A DNA stretch of 64,000 nucleotides, taken from contig CP136068.1 in the NCBI GenBank assembly GCA_032622095.1, positions 130,643,989 to 130,707,988 on the forward strand. Direction: 5' to 3'. The first letter of the stretch is position 1. Each line of letters opens with the position of its first letter. This document shows, piece by piece, positions 1 through 11,750 of the stretch. A program made the position numbers and the translations under genes. The DNA is from Siphonodentalium dalli. Lineage: Eukaryota > Mollusca > Scaphopoda > Gadilida > Siphonodentaliidae. The notes below the pieces were generated by a model. It was not told the origin of the DNA, did not search any database, and was given only the letters and a program-made list of their open reading frames with translations.

Positions 1-234
1 TACCACAATGTACATGAAGCCAGGACTTGCTTCCCTGAGAATGGTTTAGTAGGACTCAATACATACTCTGAGTTATATTAAGAGATGTGTGTTATTTTCT
101 CAATATCTACCAAGTGCTTCCACCAAGTGGGACTTGCTGGTGCATGTCATCACACCCCCGACGACAGGACGCTTTGGCCGATTCTGATCTCAGGAAGATT
201 GATGAGTCAAAAGATCTTTCCGATTCGCCTCTGA

Positions 235-477
235 CTTCGGGGGAGTTTTTTTTACGCTGACCTTGAGAAAGTCCTGAAACTCGGGAAAGACAGAGAGAAG
301 GCTGTTGCTGAAATGATGCATTCATCTCATGGTTATAATAAACAGGCCAACGGCAGCAACAAACGGAATGGTTCCCAGGCGGGAGAGTCATCGTCAGCAC
401 AAAAAAAACAGTATATTTCTAGTGGACCAGCCAACTATAATGTCAATGAAAACGGTGGCAACGTGGTGAGAAATTAA
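235..477 (+). CDS. Possible terminal coding segment of an unidentified gene
   Basis: There is no ATG-initiated ORF here, but one frame is open from about 235 to a TAA at 475-477. It encodes a hydrophilic segment: a Lys/Glu-rich stretch (DLEKVLKLGKDREKAVAEMM) followed by a Ser/Asn/Gly/Gln-rich tail. The frame directly upstream (about 165-250) is also open and could join it if the run of eight T at 247-254 were one base shorter. That suggests either a homopolymer sequencing error or a broken gene. No splice acceptor stands out. I do not recognise the family, and a disordered C-terminus is the most I can say. It could equally be chance open frame in low-complexity DNA. Confidence 0.3.
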   Translation, partial: LRGSFFYADLEKVLKLGKDREKAVAEMMHSSHGYNKQANGSNKRNGSQAGESSSAQKKQYISSGPANYNVNENGGNVVRN

Positions 478-479
478 AT

Positions 480-950
480 ATGCTAAACGCCGAAATAAAA
501 CAGCTTTTGGCAATAGTCTCAATCGAGCATGTACTCAAACATCATTTATTGAAGTTTCTACAGTACGCTGTTTCTAGTTCCAAAGAGCAACCAGGAACAG
601 CACCCTGTCAAAATATTCGACCTCTGAACTATTACATTCAATCAGACCATTTGAAAATGGATACTCTGACAAAACCATCGCTGCAGTCATGCCCAACGAC
701 TGGGGGTGTCAGCAGACATTCGCCATCCGTATCTTCGTATCAATATTTGGCCGGGCAACAGACAATATCTCCGTTTCAAAGTGGACATCAATGCCATCAA
801 TGGATAATCCTTTATAATAACGAATGCACTCTCAACGGACGGACAATGGATGACAATAGTAACAGCTCAAATAGCAGCAAATCTAGCTCAAATAGCAACA
901 GCTCAAACTTGAATACGTCAAGTTCAGCTAAAATTACTGGTACCACCTGA
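480..950 (+). CDS. Ser/Asn-rich ORF, doubtful
   Basis: A 156-residue ORF starts two bases after the TAA that ends the previous open segment. Its last third is a homopolymeric-looking run of Ser and Asn with some Lys (residues about 120-150), produced by imperfect AGCTCAAATAGCA-type repeats at 855-930. The first two thirds show no domain, signal peptide or membrane segment that I recognise. Its position directly downstream of another stop makes a 3'UTR or a shadow ORF as likely as a real gene. No poly(A) signal follows within the first 100 bases that I could tie to it. Confidence 0.2.
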   Translation: MLNAEIKQLLAIVSIEHVLKHHLLKFLQYAVSSSKEQPGTAPCQNIRPLNYYIQSDHLKMDTLTKPSLQSCPTTGGVSRHSPSVSSYQYLAGQQTISPFQSGHQCHQWIILYNNECTLNGRTMDDNSNSSNSSKSSSNSNSSNLNTSSSAKITGTT

Positions 951-1480
951 TCAGAAAAATATCTTTGCTCCCGTGTGTATAGGTAAACATTTCAATTAAA
1001 TACTTTCATTTTGTGTTTGTTTAAAAATTGAAAACAAAACGCTGTTTTTGCCCGACCACAATCAAATCGCGGAATATTCCGATATAACATAGCATCTCAA
1101 AGATAAAGGGTGATATCGAATATATATTCAATGCCAATTGTGGAATCGAATACAATTTTGAATACCATGTTCTCAGGACTTATCCTGTATATACTGTTAT
1201 TCCGCCCTGTACTATTATTAGACAGTAAAGTATATAGATACCTACATTGTGTGACAAAGTTAAGGTAGTTATGGCAATAGCCCCATGCGAGACCGGTGTA
1301 TACATCTCCTGCTGGCAATGCTGATGTTAGTTCGTAGCTTGGACCTGCAATTTAGAGAAAACTAAAGCTCAAATATCCAAGTTCTAACCATGGAATATCC
1401 CATCCATGTATATACACAAATACATTTAAAATGGTCTGTTATTCATTTGGAGTGTGTACATGTTTAACACTGTCCAACTG
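950..1480. other. No recognisable feature
   Basis: AT-rich sequence with only short ORFs in all frames. I see no repeat arms, tandem units or protein similarity. Confidence 0.5.
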
Positions 1481-1485
1481 GCCCT

Positions 1486-2250
1486 ATGTGGTATGTACAT
1501 GTAGGGTGTGCCAAAGGATTTGGTCTTGCACATACTAAAATCCAAGATGGCTGCCAGCAGTTCAAGTCGTTCAAATTCGATAGCTCATATCTCAACATGT
1601 CTGTAAATTATCAAAACAATTATCCAATAAATGAGGCCTGCAGAGTGTTCCGATGGTTTCAAATTTAGTTTGAAGTTTGGTGACGATCAGATGAGGGATG
1701 TGGTCTGTATGGTGCTACAACTAAGGAAATTGAAGGCGGACGTACACCACACGGACAACACGTGTTTCACGACTTTCAGAATAAAATGATGGCTCCCATA
1801 TAGAGGTCACACCAAAGGTTCACATGGTATTTGGATGACGGACGCGTACGATGCTGACGGACGCCAGCCCATGGCTATAGCTCAAACTTGACTTTGTCAA
1901 GGTGATCTAAAATGTTGGCTGTAGGGCAAGCCAACGTATTTAGTAATGCAAAGATTAAAATCCATCAACCCTCTTGGATTTTACTATTTTCATGACTAAC
2001 GATCATTCCGTCGGCACACCCAACAGGCCACATCCAACATCCGATCATCACCAAACTTTATATAGATATTCAGGGTGATCTCGAAATGGGGGCCACTGAT
2101 ATCTTTTCATATTCGATAAAAAACATGACAAGCACGTCACAAAGACAGTCAAGCTTTGAGCTATTGCCATTGGGTTGGCGTCCGTTGTCCACGTGACATG
2201 CATTCGACAACAATTTCCTTTGGCACACCCAACAGACCACACCATCTCTT
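1486..2250. repeat. Inverted pair of mollusc-type element ends
   Basis: At 1835-1905 the plus strand reads a GACGGACGCC...ATGGCTATAGCTCAAACTTGAC type end. At 2140-2195 the same type of end appears on the minus strand (reverse complement CGGACGCCAACCCAATGG, then CAATAGCTCAAAGCTTGAC). Phrases such as GGGTGTGCCAAAGGA (near 1503) recur in inverted form near 2217-2232, and TTTGGTGA(C/T)GATC is shared near 1676 and 2042-2058. This GGACGCC...ATAGCTCA terminus is, from general knowledge, very common in bivalve genomes. Two copies facing each other imply either one foldback element or two insertions. No transposase is present. Confidence 0.5.
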
Positions 2251-2544
2251 GTTATGATGTGTGGGTTTGGGGTGGGGGTGTCTCACCCTACCCAAGCTTT
2301 GGTCAAAATTTCCAATAGTTGGAAACTTCATACCTGACACAACAGTAGATGGAAATTTAAAGCCAACAATAGGTTGAAAGTGTTCTCGTAGTTTGAATTT
2401 CAAACAAAGTTTTTGTGGGGGAATTTGTTCTTTTTATACCAATAGTGATATCTTTTCCTGCTTTTGGTAAAAATAATGGACTGAAATGGCCATCAGTTCG
2501 AAATTTGTCAGGCCGGAAATTGCAAACAATTGGAGAGCTTGGTG

Positions 2545-3115
2545 CCAGTCTAGATTCTAGGATTGTGCCGTTTTCAAGTTCAGATTTTTAAATTTGATCC
2601 CACTGTGCTGAGGGGACCTGCTTCGTCCTTGATAACAGTAGAAAACTGCTAATCAATTAATACAATCGACGCCTGAATTTGCCTGGAGTCAGACCTCTAG
2701 ATGCTAAGAGTGTTTTGCAGTTTTCAGGTTTATATTTCAAAATGTTCTCACATTGCGGCCGAGGGGTCCCAGTCCCTCGTCCGCGGCCAGTTAAAAATGT
2801 TAATCTATTTATTTCTTAAATTCAAGTCTGAATTTGCTTGGAGTTAGCCTCTAGATGCTAGGATTTTGCAGTTTTCAGGTTCAAATTTCAATTGTTTCTC
2901 CCATTGTGGCCGAGGGCTACTAGACCCGCCCCGGTGGCCAGTTATAAACTTCTAATCAATTTAAGAAATCGAGGGCTGAATTTGCCTGGAGTTAGACTTC
3001 TAGATGCAAGGATTTTGCAGTATTTAGGTTCGGATTCAGTCAGATTTCAGAATTTTCTCCCACTGGGCCGAACCATGGTCGACATAATTGGGTCATCTTC
3101 CCTCCTCGGTCGATA
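2545..3115. repeat. Tandem repeat, ~150-bp units, about 3.5 copies
   Basis: The landmark TCTAGATGC recurs at about 2697, 2851 and 3000, with a diverged first unit at 2550. Each unit holds 'GCAGTTTTCAGGTT', then 'TTTCTCCCA(C/T)TG', then 'GGCCAGTTA'. Units are diverged by substitutions and small indels. A reverse-orientation relative (GGCCGAACCATGGTC block and TTTTGCGATTTTC block) lies at 46310-46930. Confidence 0.6.
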
Positions 3116-3465
3116 GTCAAAGGCTAATATTCATTACAAGCAAGGCTGTCAGTTGCCTTTTTTGAAACCTCATGCCAAAGGTGGGGTGGATGAAATTTGT
3201 GTTAGACGAACTTGGGAATTGAACCTGGTTCAATCCAGGGGCGGGTTCACATGAAAATTCCAGGGTGGGCACCCACAACGAAGACCCTCTAGCCAAGTCC
3301 GTGGTAGCACTTCACAATTTAAAGTCATCATAAGTCTTCCAGTCTGACCATCAAGCTCAAAAATCCACAGGAAGACCATTGCATGTTGAGTTTCTTATTA
3401 TCATCGATTTCCGTGTCTTCTGTCGTTTTCGTATTTGGTAAAAATATGAACTGTAAGCTCAGATA
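3116..3465. other. No recognisable feature
   Basis: Ordinary AT-rich sequence between two repeat tracts. I see nothing codable or structured. Confidence 0.4.
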
Positions 3466-3760
3466 AAAATGCACCGAAGTAGTAACATGATACCACGGAA
3501 CTGTACTAGGGTACTCTACCATACATGTTGCAGTTGGTACTACCATGGTGCTACCACTGTAAAATTATATTTACCATGGTACTACCATTGCAGTGGAACT
3601 GTACTATGGTACTCTACCATGTTACGGATGGTACCACCAGTTTACTACCGTGGTACTACCACGGTAAAGTGATGTATTCCATGGTACTACCATGGTAGTA
3701 ACACGGTACTACAATGGTTGTGTAACTGTACCAGCGTACTCTACTATGTCAACGCTTGAT
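3466..3760. repeat. Field of TACCATGGTA palindromes (copy A)
   Basis: Irregular tandem repeats built from TACCATGGTA, GGTACTACCA and ACTGTACTA(G/T)GGTACTCTACCA. The core is a self-complementary decamer containing an NcoI-like CCATGG. Spacing is irregular (roughly 12-45 bp), unlike a clean minisatellite. Related fields lie at 4280-4610, 16095-16185 and 16570-16745. Confidence 0.6.
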
Positions 3761-4279
3761 GTAATGTTTCTTCTGTCACATTAGACTCGATTATTCTACT
3801 AATATTGTTTACAAGTCTTCTCGGTCCACAGCAGCTAGAGATATTGGTTGGACTGGTGCTGTTGGGCCGTCACGCTTCTAGCTATAACATACTTTTATTT
3901 TAAAAAGCGTACTCCATTTACATGTGGAGTCCGGGTATTCGCGTTGATTCCTGGTCATCTGACATGGCCGCGATTAATCTCTCTTCTAAATTTAAATTCA
4001 CTAGAAAACAAGGCTTTGTTTAATTATAAATCTAATTGATTTTGATATTCAACGGACCTCTGGCATACACATGCTTGATATATCAAGACGTTTGGGAACG
4101 GCTGCCTTCTATGTTTATATACGCAAACCGTCCATTTGACCTAAGCCGAAGACATACAAGGAAGATAACTCCCGCCCACGATATTTATCGTAAAGTCTAA
4201 AACAGAAGAGTAACGGGACAGGACTCTGTCCAAAACAGCATCGCTCCAACCGATATATCCCAAACTGTTGTGGTATACT
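3761..4279. other. No recognisable feature
   Basis: Sequence between two TACCATGGTA fields. A short ORF near 3848-4039 looks like chance: no domain is visible. Confidence 0.4.
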
Positions 4280-4610
4280 ATATAATTATGCTGTAGTTGA
4301 TACTACCATGGTAATACCAATTGTGTATTGTCTTTTGTCGTAGTAACACCATGCGTGGATGCATTGTATACTGTACAATGTTATTCTAGCGTTCTGCGGT
4401 GGTCAAATAGCATGGTATATTGTGCTACCACTGGCGTGATATTGTGCTACATTCTCTAATGTAGCATAGCTGTAATTATATTACTATAGTGTAACATAGC
4501 TATCATAACATCATGTTTATAACATTAGATCACTTTTGTCAGGAAATTAAAAAACATTCCTTATAAAACAAACTACCATAGTATTACCATGTAGTACAAC
4601 TTGATAATAC
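4280..4610. repeat. TACCATGGTA-type palindrome field (copy B, decayed)
   Basis: Scattered ACTACCATGGTAATACCA (4303-4320), AGCATGGTATATTGTGCTACCAC (around 4411) and CTACCATAGTATTACCAT (around 4573) are diverged versions of the palindrome field at 3466-3760. Confidence 0.4.
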
Positions 4611-5529
4611 CTCACCTCATGCAAAGTCACAGGATGTGTTACTAGCTGCCACATAGCATTAATAATATTAGTCAGGCTGTGCTGGGGGTAGGTGTCGCAC
4701 ATCGGGGAAATTTGTGCGACCATCATTTTCTTATGGGAAAATTACTCTAGTTTACGAATTCATAGGGCGCCGAGCCGAGACAGGTGACAAAATATCGATT
4801 TTTGCTATGTTTCATAGGGTACCCTACCGAAAAATTGACTCATTTTCAGTGATTGACTGGCAATAGACAACTGGCAACCGGGCAACAAAATGGGAACCAA
4901 CGAAAACATCTTTGCTCATTTATGGAGCAAGTATTGAATCTTCATCGAATCCAACATTGTTTTGTTGCTTTTGTTCTGATTTTCCGATGTCGTGGTAAAG
5001 AGTGTAGCGTAACGCGTCAAAAACTTAAGACGATTCAGATAAAGTGTCGTGCATCAACTTCGTTAAAATATAGCGTATGTAACAAATTCTTCGACGTAAT
5101 ATAGTTTTAGTTTTTACCTACATAATAGTGTTCAAACCACTATTATATCTTTCCAACTGGCGAAATAATCGACACAAACTTAACTCTGATCCCAAATTTC
5201 ATAATTATCCAAATAGAGGGGTCCATGTAGGTTGTGTCCAATAATAAATTAGGAAGGTATACAATCCAAGATGGCGACCAAAATGGCCGCCAATTGTGTT
5301 ATTGACACTCTGCATGTGCATAACATGTAAGCAAACTGGACCAGTGCATCGCCAATACTTTATACGTTACGGTATATTGCATAGAGTCTGTGTTGTACTA
5401 TTTATAAGGCAACATTGTAATGATGGAGATCAAATTGGCGGCCAAAATAAAACAAAATGTTCCGATAAAACGACCATCTTCTGAGTATCAAGACATTTTC
5501 AGTGTGAATGTTTGTAGCTATTTCGTTCG

Positions 5530-6590
5530 TGCCCATATATGTGATCCGGATTCAATAACAAAAAATATAGGTACTAAGATAGTAAATATTCATAAATTGC
5601 TCGAAGAAGCGACGTCAGGCAATGTAAAATTGCCACACAAGGACCGAGATCCAACCTGACATTCATTTGTATTCTAGTCAAATGTCTGCTGCACCATACG
5701 AATGCTGACTGCCACATTAGTATAACAAGAATGGAAGCCACAATGCCAAATAAAATATGCATATGCACTAATACTGTTGTTTATTCAATTCTCAGTAACT
5801 AAGGTATGTGCGCCAACGTTAATAGCGCATAGGTTGCGCATGCATACGTCGTATATAGCGTTGTTGAGAACATATGTCAATTCCTTGCAAGGGTCGTTGG
5901 TTGCTGCGTTCAGTTGAGTTATGTTCCAGTTAAATATCCGACGACAATCATGCCATAAGACAATCCCCAACACCACATACCGAACTATACACAAAAATCG
6001 CTTTGTTTCCACAGGGTCCAGTCACGATGGAATTATGCAATTCTTTTGCATATTTTGTTTTGATTTGCCCAATTACATACTGTTACACGGTAACGCGTTC
6101 GTTGAACATAATCATTCTGTAAACATATTCACATTGGTGGACAATAGTTCACAATTTTTCAACCAACGCACTATTAACCTGGGTTTCTGGTTAGTGCTTG
6201 GTGAGTTAGTTATCTTTCATCTTATTTTGTTTTATGGCAGCTGTTCAAGATTCACGTTGCTGTCACAGTATATTAATGCATATATTTGGGCGTTTTGTTA
6301 TGATGCGGATTCATTTTCTTCAAGAGACGAATACATGAGTTATACCATATTTTTATACTGGATAATGACTACCAAATAATCGTTAGACGTTGATCCACAG
6401 ATGACAGTTTCACTATGCTAGTAATTCGTAGTACTGATTAATATACTGTACATCTTGTAGATCTTCACAGCGGAGTGACGTGATGAAGTTGAATGTACAA
6501 ACATATGACTCTTCTCTTCAAAGGGGATCATGCTAGCAGTATTTATAATATAAAGTTAACTACTAGTCTAATCGGTGAAAGGATTGACTT
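5530..6590. other. Element core, no recognised gene
   Basis: The longest open frame here (5921-6379, plus strand, 152 codons) is Phe/Tyr/Ile-rich and shows no domain that I recognise. It may be a chance ORF in AT-rich DNA. No transposase motif is seen. Confidence 0.35.
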
Positions 6591-8416
6591 AAAATAAATT
6601 TGAACTAAGTTGGTTTTTATTCCAGTTTGAAGAGGAATATATCCTCTACAACACATTCAAAATCCACGAAAATCCGCTTTGAGAAAACTTGTTAACAGAA
6701 ATTTAAAAAATCCCCATTTTTCGACCTTGTGAAGTAGATTTTTCTACAATATCCCCCATCGGCGACACCAGAACGCATTACTCCTCCATCCGATATATAT
6801 CAATTTGTGTTAAATTAGAGTATAGGAGCGAATAGAGTGACAAGGACAGAAAATAATGCAATCGCGGCGATGAAATGGCTGTCAAAATGGCCGCAACTCC
6901 AATTCATACTACGACGAGAGCAAAATATTGGATAACCACCTATAAGCGAAAATACACATTGGTAATTTACCAGTATGTTGCAATATATCTTTAAAGGTAC
7001 AAATATAATTAAAACAGATCTATCTGAATACTTTATTGATGACTGCAACGCACGTTAACCCAACGATTTAAGTTTTCTGCTTAGAATGCATCCAACAGTC
7101 GGGCCAAAAACGGTTATTTCGGGCATGCAACACACGAAGTATTATTTCGCCACAGAGCATGGTAGATTCATTTGGAATGATGATTAATTATTGAATGTAA
7201 CGCAAAACTGAAGTGAACACCCTTGCTGTGTAAATACTAGTTACATTTCCGGAATGTTCAATACTCTCCGTGATAATAAACCATGCACGTATGTCGTAAT
7301 GCTGATTATATTGTAAAGAAACACTCATCTCTTCAAGAGAATAGTACCATACCTCACTAGATCGAAGAGACTGTACATCGTACATTTTATTTAATACGAA
7401 TATTCATGCTGCTTCCAAACCGGTTTCTTAGTAGACAATTTTGTTCAAATTACTTCAAACGGCACCTTACAACGGGAATATTTGCCACGCAATTCTATTA
7501 GTTTTCAGTATATTGTTGTTTGAAATCACATTACCATTGCCAACCACATACGTGCGCTAAATATCAGGTCATCAGCGTTTAAAGTTACTAATTCTGCGTT
7601 TACCATTCACTCAATGTTGCTATTTATGGTTGTTTATGCAGCAGATATGTGTAACATTAGGGCGAATGGGTCAACGCGGCGATGCGGTTGTAGAAAGGGT
7701 AGTACGTTTCGCGTATATGTGGCCTTCGTGCATTTAAGCACATAATTTCCAGGTATAAGGACAGTCTGTCGCATAGTATGTAGGCAAATTGTGTTATGTT
7801 GAGAATTTATTGAAGATAATATATTGTACTCCTTTTATTTTGTGATAAATTGCGCCCATTGTATACCACCATGCATTTGTGTAATAAAAGCGAAATATTC
7901 GTGTTTAATCACTTTACCGGGGGAAACTTTGACTACTATTTCAAGACACGGACAATAGGATATTCACATTTTACCTAGTACCATATGAATAGCGCTCATA
8001 CTGTTCTATAGTAGTGAATTTTGACAGAGTTGGTGTTGTAGATATAAATATAATTGATTATTGGTCACATTTGTGAGACTGTTTTCATTACATACATTTC
8101 TGCTTCTCGAAAAAGATCACATAATAAATACAGCCCTATTAGAACATATTTAACTATTTAATGACACATAATTATATTACACGATTCAAGATACACAGTA
8201 CAGATCAAACTGCGTTATTTCTTGGCGCCCAAAAAGTCCACATCTAATCGTTGTATGAGGCATGGGGTTCGTTTGCTCTCTCGTTTGCTCAAAGCGGAAT
8301 TTAGCGGATTTTGGATATGTTGTAGAGGATATATTCCTCTTCAAAATGGAATAGAAACCGACTTAGTCCAAATTTATTCTAGGTTAACCCTAAAATGTTA
8401 GTGTATCGACCAGACT
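6590..8416. mobile_element. Nested copy of the GTCTGGTCGATAAA TIR family
   Basis: The left edge (6590-6840) matches 16806-17045 nearly word for word: AACTAAGTTGGTTTTTATTCCA, GAGGAATATATCCTCTACAACA, then the TTTTTCGACCTTGTGAAGTAG block. The right edge (8287-8416) is the inverse: AAAGCGGAATTTAGCGG, ATATTCCTCTTCAAAATGG, and a TATCGACCAGACT terminus. The left terminus has lost its GTCTGGTCG tip. No protein-coding gene is visible inside. Confidence 0.5.
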
Positions 8417-10660
8417 GTACGTCACTGTTTATTCCCAATACCACTTTATACAACGGCATAACATTGTCCATACAAACATAGTAATTCGTTTTTGGTTCAA
8501 TATGATCTCATTTGGGTATACTGTATGTGCGTTCATTTAGTAGTCGTCTGCGTGGTACGCAGACTCGTGTCATACGCCACATGCAAGACCAATCTGCTTT
8601 GATCCAAAATCAATGTGACGTAGCACACTCAATACACGCACACATTACACGTACATTAGCATTTAAAACTAGTATTAGCACATACAAATGAGGGGTGAAT
8701 GTTAACAATATTCTGACTGTTCACACCCAGAAAGTTGCTTCCATGCAACATGTTTGGGGTGGGCAAGATGTCAAATGACGTTATATCAACCGACCAACAC
8801 CGTGTATAAAGTTAAAGAGATTGAATGCATATGAGTTCAAATATACATGTACGGTGATAGCATTGTGAATCTTTGACATTCGGCGTAATACAAAATAATA
8901 TCGAAGCGAAGGCATAAAATGTAAGCTTACTAATTAAAACATGGCTATGACGTCACTCCTTTGTTCATCGAGTCCAGTTAAAGGATAATGGATGGTTATT
9001 GTCGAGATCGTACATTATTTTACAAACAACGATCCTTTATTTTAATAACGGACGCTCAATATCCAATTTAATGAAGGGCTATTTTACTGTGGACGATTTC
9101 ATTTTATATGACTTGCATGTATGATACCATAATGTAAGCACGTAACTATCTATAAACAATGGCTTTCAAGTATAATATCGCTCTTATTGGTTGCTATAAC
9201 ATGACAAACGGGATATACCCATGTTGAGCCTCGTCACTCGGGTTGGGGTGGTGGGGGTGTATAACTTCAAATTCCAGGCATGGCGTTTCACGAATAGGCA
9301 TTGAATTTTCAAATGTTAAAATGTCTCGAATCTAATTCCGTTCCAGGGTGGCAAGTTGTAGCACCCCTCACGATAAAACCTAAACTAATATAGTAATTTG
9401 CATGTAAATGTAGTCCTTTGATATTCAGTATTACCCGCGATCTCAAATACAAGATCGCCAAAAACTCTGGTTATGCTTACCCCTCGCACCAATCTGCCAC
9501 TCAATGTATAATTTCGCCGCAAAATCCAAAATATGCCGCTTAAATAATTGAATACAAATGCCGAAATATAAAGGCAAAACTCCAGATGATATTCGTTAAT
9601 CTATCACAGAAGAACTAATTGTCGGTACGTCGTGTTCATTCAACGATCGGAAACGCAATTGAGTACTGCCTGCCCATTCAGTTGACAATGGGTTAAGATG
9701 TCACGCCGTCCACGTGTGCAGTCAATGAGCGAGTGGATAGGACCGAACACATAGTACAAGTCAGGTGAATTGACCCAATTTCGGGTTAATCCATTCTGAT
9801 AAGAGGTGATACTTCAAACCAAATTTTATGGACTCGACCACGTTTTAAAAATCAGATAATAGCTTCAAACTACTCAGGCATCCATTATCAATAGTACAGG
9901 TATGTTGGCAGAAAACTTTTAAACTAGTATTCACCAATGTGAATATTTAATATATAAATGAATATATGCAACAAACCAAAAGTCAGCATTTATTTACCTA
10001 TCTTATGAGCAATGGTCCGATTGATAACCATCAAATTCAGCAATGTCTGTAGCACACCCATGGTACTATTTTAACATGCGAAGATAGTTTGTGCATTGCT
10101 ATGGAGATGATCGCTTAGATACGGCATCTTCAAACTCGTAGTAGCGATACCTACCACCGGAGACAGCATGTATATCATAGCTGTGTCAACACCGAGCAAT
10201 ATACAACATACTCGGCATCAATGCTGACGTGTGTGGTATTTAAATGTGTATATATTTTAAGTAACGTATCATATCCTACATATAATCGTGTAATGTTATA
10301 TCAATTCAATTGAGCAATTCTAAACCAAAAGAAAAACGCACACCAATAAAGTAGTTCAGTCATCGCTTATAACAAATGTGTGCGGGCATAATATTCTATT
10401 AGCACTGGGGTACATACCTTTGTTATTGGTTATTGAATAGACAAATACTAAACATAGATCAATTGTAATCGGCATCGTGGATTGCTATAATACGGATGTC
10501 AGCGCAGTTGCATGGTGCAGCAGACAAATTACTCGAATACCGCCATATATTTAAACTCGGTCCTAGTGTGGAAATTTGACTTTGCACGGCGTTGTTTTCC
10601 GAGAAATTAATAACATTTAATATCTCAATACCACTATATTTTATCGGATTCGTATTAAGT
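8417..10660. other. Element core, nothing recognised
   Basis: 2.2 kb of AT-rich sequence inside the 4.77-11.74 kb element. There are no ORFs above 60 codons of interest and no evident tandem repeats or arms. Confidence 0.4.
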
Positions 10661-11750
10661 TAGCTGCCAAAACATTTTAGCACGTGCAAGAGAGCTGCAA
10701 CCCACATAAACCACATTACATTAAGATTATCTTTCAACTCAAAATTTTTACATATTGAGATACAGACTCTATGGAATACAATGCCGTAACATATAAAGCG
10801 CCGGCGATGTTCCAGTCCGGTTTTAATACATTTTGTCAAATGTTGTGTAAAAAGTGTCAATGTCACAATTGGAGGCCATATTGGACGCCATCTTTGATTG
10901 TATCACCTTCTTAATCTAGGATTTGAACTGAATTTTACACTGTCTGTGTTTCTGGAATGTTCTACGTAATATGACACCACACACCCTGTACTGTTCATTT
11001 TTGTTCTTTCAACTCAGAATTTCTGAAGCTAATCGTTTTATCTGAATTGTTTTGTCATTTTGGCCGCCACTTTGATCTCCATAATCATATAAAGCATTGG
11101 CGATACATTGGTCCAGTTTACAAACATGTTGTGCACTCGCAGAGTGACAATATAAAAATTGGCTGCCATCTTGGACGCCATCTTGGAATTTTATTTCTCC
11201 CTTATATGGTATTTTAACTAAATCTTATAATTTCTGGGTCCCTGGAGGGGTCTACACATGATGACAGCGTAAACTGTGCACTATTCATTTATTCTTGGAT
11301 ACAACCTACATGGACTCCTCTATTTGGATAATTATGATATTAAGGGGAGTGTTGTGTTTTTGTCGATTATTTCGCCAGTTGGAAAGATATAATATTTGTT
11401 TGAAACTTTAATGTAGGGTATATACTACCCTTTCTAAAAACATATAGCGTGGAGAACAAAGTATATGTGCTATATTTGAATGTTGTTGATGGCCGATACT
11501 TTGTCTGAATCGTCTTGAATTTTTAACGCAGAACGTTACATTTACAACGTTAAATCTGATTAAGTGTCAACATTTGGCCCATAAATGTGCACAGATGTTT
11601 TCATTAATTCCCATTTTGGTGCCCGATTAGAGAGTCAACCACTGAAAATATGTAAATTTTTCTATAGGGTACGCTACGAAACATAGAAAACAAACGATAT
11701 TTTGTCACCTACACCTAAACTTACACCCCCGGCACCGCCTAGAATATATA

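Larger units (their letters stand above)
4767..11742. mobile_element. ~7-kb non-autonomous element with ~0.75-1-kb inverted arms
   Basis: Left arm 4767-~5530 is the diverged reverse complement of right arm ~10980-11742. Matching blocks include CAGGTGACAAAATATCG (4790) against CGATATTTTGTCACCT (11695), the ATAGGGTACCCTACCGAAAAAT block (4814) against 11660, and the GGGTCCATGTAGGTTGTGTCC block (5219) against 11300. The AACTGGACCAGTGCATCGCCAATAC block (5335) matches 11095. The right arm holds a second, tandem copy of that last block near 10790. No transposase ORF is visible in the core. The element appears to contain a nested insertion at about 6590-8416. Target-site duplication was not resolved. 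The superfamily is unknown. Confidence 0.55.
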
